Notes under the pieces: generated by a model
The model's input: only the letters and a program-made list of their open reading frames with translations
Database searches by the model: none
What the model was told of the DNA's origin: nothing
Position numbers and translations under genes: made by a program
Shown: piece by piece, positions 58,100 to 64,000 of the stretch
How positions within the stretch are numbered: position 1 is the first letter of the stretch
Layout: every line of letters begins with the position of its first letter
NCBI GenBank assembly: GCA_964035015.1
Contig: CAXIUP010000238.1
Location: 205,001 to 269,000, forward strand
DNA length: 64,000 nucleotides
Reading direction: 5' to 3'
DNA from: Corallium rubrum
Lineage: Eukaryota > Cnidaria > Anthozoa > Scleralcyonacea > Coralliidae

Positions 58100-58900
58100 A
58101 AGATATTGATAGATAGATAAATGATATTGGGCATTTCACTGATTATGAAATTCTGATTAAAGAAGGTGCTGTAATGGTCTTACAACAAATGTATTAGTAT
58201 TCCAGATAGACTCGAATCCTGGACAAATCCTTAGAACATTGATGTCAGTCAAAATAACCAGTGAAAATGCCCAATGTTCATTATATCAAATTTGATGACT
58301 CAAATTCTGGTCCTGGCATTAACTAACACCTTGGCAGCCCTTTTGCAAGAGAAAACAACGTAGTTCCCATTGAGCTCTCGTATTAGCAAAGATCAAAATA
58401 AGACCAGTGGTCAGAGCATCTTCTCAGAATCGCAAGGTCGTGGGTTCAATTTCCTGCCGGAGGGCCTGCTTGGGCATGTACTGTACATAAGGGTCAAGGT
58501 CTAACACCTGTAATCAGTTCTGACCTGATAAAATGTATATTTAACTATGGACAAATTTATGTTGCCTTCACCCGTGCAACTTCTTTCGACAGTCTGTATA
58601 GTTTAGGACAAATTGAGAGTAAGCATATTGCAGCCAAAAGGCTGAATTATGTTAAATATTACAAGAGTACTACGAAATGAATGTATGGTTCCACATATCA
58701 ACAAATGTTAAATTACTGCAATCATCAATTTCATTGACCAAATCACTTTTAAATATGATCTCTCAAATTAAAATAGCATCGATATTAAATTATGCTCACA
58801 TCAAGTACATCTTTAATGAATTATATATAATAAAACTGTTCCTGAACCTTTGGGTACAGAAAGTGACATTAAACTAATGCGCTCCTTTCAAACTCCAAGT
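58100..58900. other. Interleaved stretch of helicase, SINE and LINE 3' sequence
   Basis: Short blocks alternate: helicase (TTATGAAATTCTGATTAAAG, GAAAACAACGTAGTTCCCATTGAG), SINE (GGTCAGAGCAT, AATCGCAAGGTCGTGGGTTC) and LINE B 3' end in inverse (AGCCAAAAGGCTGAATTATG, CCTGAACCTTTGGGTACAG). Each block is tens of bases and follows the local order of its own source. This is what a consensus forced over two different alignments looks like, not an ordinary insertion. Confidence 0.7.
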
Positions 58901-61900
58901 TAAAAACGTTATCATGATACGGAGGAAAGGCCGTATTCGAGTCTATGGCTGTCATTGGTCACAATGTCTTGAAAGAGAGTTTGTCTGTTAATATCTTGTC
59001 TTCGGACTGTGCACTAAAGGTTGAAGACCTGGTTAAGAGATAGAGCCTCACTATATGGTACCCAAGAAAAATAATTCGCATTGCTTTTTTTTTTGCACCA
59101 TTTCTAAATCGTTTGATAAATAAATTGTTAAACTACATTGTGAAAAGCCGGACACGCGTACTCCGTGATAGGCCTAATACAAGTGCTGTAAAACTGGACA
59201 AGTTCACTGGTTCCAACTTTGGATCTTTTCAGCTGAGTTAGGAAATACAGTCTCTTTCGTGCCTTCTTTATAATTTCGGAAACATGGTAATTCCACTTGA
59301 GGTCACTGGAGCCGTTTAAACCCAATATCTTGGCAACTAACCTTGAACAGGAAGGATTGTCATGAATTGTGTTAGGGTCAAAATGTGTCCTAGGTTTACT
59401 AAATCCGATACGTAGTTCTTTACATTTTCCTTCATTTAATTGGAACTTTTCAGTCAATGTTTTGTTAATCAAATCGTCGACAGCATCTTGGATAGAGCTG
59501 ACACCACCCTTTCCTTTGTCTCGGCAATGGTCGTATCATCAACGTATTTCCACATCTTAAAGTCAGGGATGTCTAATTCATTGATCCATGATTGATGGAA
59601 CAGCTTAGGGACCTAATCTCTAACTTGTTCCTTGTCGAAGAACTCCTGCCGGGATTGATGCCCACTCATTGAATGACAGTCTTGACTTAACTTTACTCGC
59701 TGCCTTATAGACAATCGGTGAAGTCAGTGATCCACTCAATGGTCCACTGAGGTGATCATACGTTGTAAGCTCTTGACGTAAATGATGATCGATCAGATCG
59801 AAAGCCTTTCTAATTAATCGAATAACACAATTCTCTGCTGCCATTTGACTCAATTGAACCATTCCATGAGTGAATCATGCTCACAAGGGCTTGGGTGGTA
59901 GGCTACTTGATTTAGGGACCGTGCCTTATTGGTTTGGGTCAATTCTCTGTAGTGAAGCAGGTTTGACAAAATTTTCAACCACATAATCCTGGGCGACTTT
60001 AGATAGAATTGGTGTTAGGGATTGTTGGACGTAAATGCTTTTTGCTTTACATCGCGTACCGGCTTCTGTTTTGGAATCAGGGTGATATCTGCCTGCTTCC
60101 ATGGATTCGAGGGAGACGAGCTTCATTGTAAGAACTGTTAAGAATATGCGGACACGGGAGATGCTAAAAGGTCAGCATTTTCTTTAACCACCCAACTAGG
60201 GATGCCGTCAGGTCCAGCAGCTTTACTTGGGTTTAGACGTCTGCGAGATTCTATAAAAACAGAGACTTCAGAGACGTGAAAAGCTTGTGGTTCCCAATCA
60301 GTGTTTTTGGAACAGTAGAGGTGGTAAGGACTGAATCGTTTTCACATCGGTTAGGAACGCCTATTGATAACATTAGCTAGTACGTCTGGGCTAGGAGGTG
60401 ATGAACTACGAGCCACATTCTATATTATATAAATATAATATAGACATGGTATCTTCACGTCTTGTTACTTGGGCAGACATACCGCTTAGTTTTTTTACTT
60501 CTTTCCACAAACAGCCTACGCACAGTTTTTCAAATGTTTAACCTTAGCTTCATAAAACTTGACTCGACCACTGAGCACGCTTTCCTTTTCTACGATTTAC
60601 TTGATTCCTGAGAACCCGAAATGTTCTTAGATCTCCTTGCGCTAAGGCTTTCTGAAACTGACAACGAATCAGATATTAGCGATCGAGACATTGTCCAGGG
60701 AGGTTCGTTTGAAAGCTTAGACCTTTGACTTAACTGGAAAGCACTGTCCAAGCCGGTGTTAACAATTGATTCTAGCATTTGAACCTTCTCTTCGCAGGAA
60801 TCTTTTTTGTTGACTAAAGCTTTGACATCCACTTCCTCCAAGTATTTTCTCATAGCCAAACGTTTGGTAGGTCTCAAATCTCTCGATTTTACACCAGAAA
60901 GTCAAAGTCTTTGAAAACATATGGTGATAGCGCCTTCAGAAGCAGAACCTCTATAGTGGCGTGGTACCAGAGAGCTGCCAAACGGTGGGAGTTTCGATTT
61001 TGGTTCATCGTAAAATCTTTCATGTTTGTCAAAATTGAATCAAGAGTGTTCTGACCGCGTGTAGCAAATTTAATTATTTGTTTGAATTTGAAACCGTTTT
61101 GTAAAGTCTGGACGTATTCATTTTATTGAAGTCACCGATAAAATAATACCACTGTTAGGAAATCTTGCTTCGATCATGATTAAACTTTCGTATAGATAGT
61201 TTATCATTGACAAATCGTCTGCACTGGGTGGATGGTACACATTACCCAAGATAATATTTGGTATACCTCTAGGGAGACGTGACGGGCTAAGTGCTAACCA
61301 AATTACTTCAAAATTTACGTTTGTCAGGTCTATCCAAATTTGTAAATTTGATTGTATTTCGTACATAAACACATACACCACCATGTTGGCCTACGAATCT
61401 GTGTACGTACGAACTCAAGTTGTACCCAGAAATGGCAACAATGTTGTCATGAATGTACGGTCACGAGCCAAGTTTCAACAATACAAATAAGATCAGTATT
61501 TGCATTGCTGATATGTCGAGAATTCAACTTCGTCTATTTTGGTGCAAGACATTGCATTAGATAGCATGATCGGGAACAAACAAATTTGGCTTCAGACCAG
61601 ATTTCTCTTTCAGTTTATTTATCGAAATCGAAATACAGTTTGCAGGGTTATGGCCCATAGGTCTATTGTGTGATCTTGGTGTTTTCAAAATGTGGTCTAC
61701 ACGACAATGCGATAGGCCTTCTTCAGAACAGACCATCCAATCTTTGGACCACTCGTCGTCCACGAGCAAGAACTGCGGATTAATTTCTCGTTACACTCCA
61801 GCCAACTAAATCGAGGTAACTTCGATCCAGTCGTCCAATGTATGTGTCGGATGTATCGGATGTGTCGGACCCAACTTCCAAATTTTGTTCCGTGTGACTG

Positions 61901-63075
61901 GGCCTGCGATAAGAAAAATCATGCGAAAAGGGCTCTTATGTTTGCTGATACTGCTCATTGCTTAATTGTCAATAAAGCTCGACTTTTTACGGTACTTGAT
62001 TCACGATGCGAACTAGCTTTGTTGAAATTCTTAGTTGGCGCCTTGGTTGATTTAACCTTTGTATTTTGCCTTTCTCTAGCTGGTTGTAATTTCTTAGTAT
62101 TAGCAACCATGTTTTGACCAATACGCATTTGGACCTTTAGTTGTTTTCTTAGCCTGTTGTCTTCTTAACCAGACTTCCTTATGGCTACTTTTGTATCATT
62201 TGATCTCTAAAGGTTGGTTTAATGCTTTCTTTACAGTGTACATTACTCTTCTCATTTTCTCGCATTTGCTGTAACTGCTATTTTTCACCACTGATATTTT
62301 TACTTCTATTCCCATGCGACTTCTCTACGGGGAGAAGTTGTTCTTCCAATTTAGAAATACGAGATTTCAAATTCAAATTTTCTCTGCCTAATTTGCATAG
62401 ATCTTCTTTATTCGTTTCGATAATTTTTTCTTGTTCGGAAAGTTTATCCAACAAATTCGCAATTTTCAATTCGACCTTTTCTTGAAACACGTGAAAGCGT
62501 ATCTCCATTGCAGGCGAATCAACAGCAGAGCAATGTTGGGGAAACGATGCCAACTGTCCGATTTGGAATGTATATGCCGCTGTGCTCTCGCAAGATGGTT
62601 ATATTATGCAACGAATTGTCAATAAACGCTTCAAGCTCTTCCAACGTTGAAGTATCAGCCTCCGAGTCAGCATGACCGCCTATAAGTTCATCAGTGGGAC
62701 AACCAGTGTTAAGAACATTGGACAACTCACAGATGTCATCTGCTAATCTTTCCTCGAGCGATGAGAATACGCTTTGACTTCTAAGGTTATGTCTTAAATA
62801 AAGATCATCTTTTGGGAAGGTGATCCAACTTCTGACATTCCGACGTCAATTTTCATCTTTAACTGGGTCAGTTTATCCACATTTCCATGTTTGCCTAGTT
62901 CACGAATAATGTCTGGCTCTTGATTGATTTTGAACACTTCGTAATACACCTTCAAGTTCAAGCGGTGGTGAATCACACATCATAAAACCTTCTCGGGAAG
63001 GACGAGAGAGCAGATATACAACCACCAGCAATAGACCTGATATAGGATAGAATCCTATAGAATCCTGTTCTTGAC
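58900..63075 (-). mobile_element. LINE B, right-arm copy (inverted)
   Basis: Same order as 44.6-48.7 kb in reverse: RT C-terminus at 59.1-59.5 kb (LGLNGSSDLKWNYHV), RT core at 59.6-60.1 kb, endonuclease at 61.1-61.4 kb and ORF1 at 61.8-63.0 kb. It is dense in small insertions and deletions relative to the left arm, so no long frame survives in ORF2. The ORF1 TAG CAG TTA context is the same in both arms. Confidence 0.85.
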
Positions 63076-64000
63076 AGAGTTTTAGCAAGAGGACAGTCTG
63101 AAACAGGTGGACTTGATTATGAAATTCTGATTAAAGAGGGTGCTAGAGTAATGCTTACAACAAATATTAGTATTCCAGATAGACTCATCAATGGACAAAT
63201 GGTGACTGTCTTTAAAATTGACGTCAGTCAAAATAACCAAAAACCAACTGTTCTCTATATCAAATTTGATGACTCAAATGCTGGTAAAGACTTAACTAAC
63301 ACTTGTGGCAACCCTTTTGCAAGAGAAAACAACCTAGTTCCCATTGAGCCTGTATTAGCAAATATCAAAATAAGACCAGGTAAAGCATCTTCTCCAGAAA
63401 TACAGAGAGTACAATTCCCTGTTACACTTGCTTGGGCATGTACTGTACATAAGGTTCAAGGTCTAACACTTGAAAAAGTTGTAATCAGTTCTGACTTGAT
63501 AAAACCAGAGAGCGTTCAACTATGGACAAATTTATGTTGCCTTAAGCCGTGCAACTTCTTTCCATGGTCTGTATATTTTAGGACAAATTGAGAGTAAAGC
63601 ATATTAAAGCAAATCCTAAAGTTCTTGAAGAATACCAAAGACTACGAAATGAATGTATGGTTCCACATTCAACAACTGTACTGCAAGACAATTTCAATGT
63701 TTTGACCATATCACTTTTAAATATAAGATCTCTCAAAAAACATAGCATCGATATTAAATTTGATTCAAGAGTTTTCAATAGTGACGTCATAGCTCTTACT
63801 GAAACCCAACTACTACCTCAGGATTTTGACAATGAAATTTTAAATAATCTCAGTCCTTTCAAACTGCACCGTCAAGATCATGATACGGATAAATATTCGA
63901 GTATGGCACTTTGCACAAGAAATACTGTAGAAATCAGAGAGTGTGAATATTTTTCTTCACTAAATGCACTAAAATTTGACCTGGTTAATAGTCCCAAGAA
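63076..64000 (+). pseudogene. Helentron helicase C-terminus and endonuclease start, right-arm copy
   Basis: ARGQSETGGLDYEILIKEGARVML resumes after the [26 protein letters not shown] is open here where the left arm has a stop. Single-base insertions then break frame near 63,507 and 63,597. The endonuclease start ([25 protein letters not shown]) follows and is cut by the window end. Confidence 0.8.

Larger units (their letters stand above)
55511..64000. repeat. Large inverted repeat, right arm (reaches window end)
   Basis: The inverted partner of 43,669-51,875, about 280 bp longer. It contains many single-base insertions in the LINE part and the interleaved stretch 58.1-58.9 kb. It runs off the window, so its true end is unseen. 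Confidence 0.9.

Overview
The window looks like nuclear DNA of an invertebrate animal, most likely a sponge, cnidarian or similar marine lineage. I cannot fix the species. The evidence is AT-rich intergenic DNA with many micro- and minisatellites, spliced genes with GT-AG introns, and a dense set of animal-type transposons (Kolobok, hAT, Helentron, CR1/L2-like and R4/Dong-like LINEs, a Polinton remnant). No bacterial operon, rRNA gene or CRISPR array is present. Almost everything coding belongs to mobile elements. The only good host-gene candidate is a HECT ubiquitin-ligase-like gene at 30.5-35.0 kb; a small acidic two-exon ORF beside it is a weaker one.

Layout. 0-7 kb: a ~60-bp satellite, two oppositely oriented hAT transposase fragments, foldback and tRNA-like repeats. 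7.0-7.7 kb: a TTAA-flanked foldback MITE that directly abuts the next element. 7.7-19.3 kb: a Kolobok-type DNA transposon with 112-bp terminal inverted repeats and TTAA at both ends. It carries an eight-exon THAP-domain transposase on the plus strand and, convergently, a small two-exon gene on the minus strand whose product resembles the C-terminal zinc-binding 'ballast' domain of the P2X7 receptor. Inside it are a TA-flanked MITE, several satellites and an R4/Dong-like LINE sitting in (ATT)-rich microsatellite. 19.5-30 kb: two integrase-like genes, on opposite strands, flank a broken Polinton remnant and a 4.9-kb hAT transposon (perfect 8-bp target duplication). The hAT contains a 966-bp MULE-like MITE with a perfect 9-bp target duplication. 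30.5-36 kb: the HECT gene with a His/Asp-rich repeat tract and an intronic hAT-type non-autonomous element, then a small acidic two-exon ORF. 36-41.4 kb: a nearly intact CR1/L2-like LINE with tandem 5' monomers and a complete 985-codon ORF2. 41.5-43.2 kb: minisatellite and a short MITE.

43.3-64 kb: a Helentron (Rep + PIF1 helicase + AP endonuclease, with a cysteine-protease gene) on the minus strand, split by a second CR1/L2-like LINE. The stretch 43,669-51,875 then returns as an inverted copy at 55,511-64,000, the window edge. The second arm carries many small indels and one stretch (58.1-58.9 kb) that interleaves pieces of helicase, SINE and LINE, so part of it may be an assembly product.

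Two observations deserve most attention: the P2X7-ballast-like gene carried by the Kolobok element, and the shared ORF1/ORF2 junction of the two LINEs, where a T-run and an adjacent out-of-frame TGA suggest -1 ribosomal frameshifting. Many ORFs are broken only by single-base indels while their motifs stay intact, so decay and sequencing error cannot be separated from the sequence alone.
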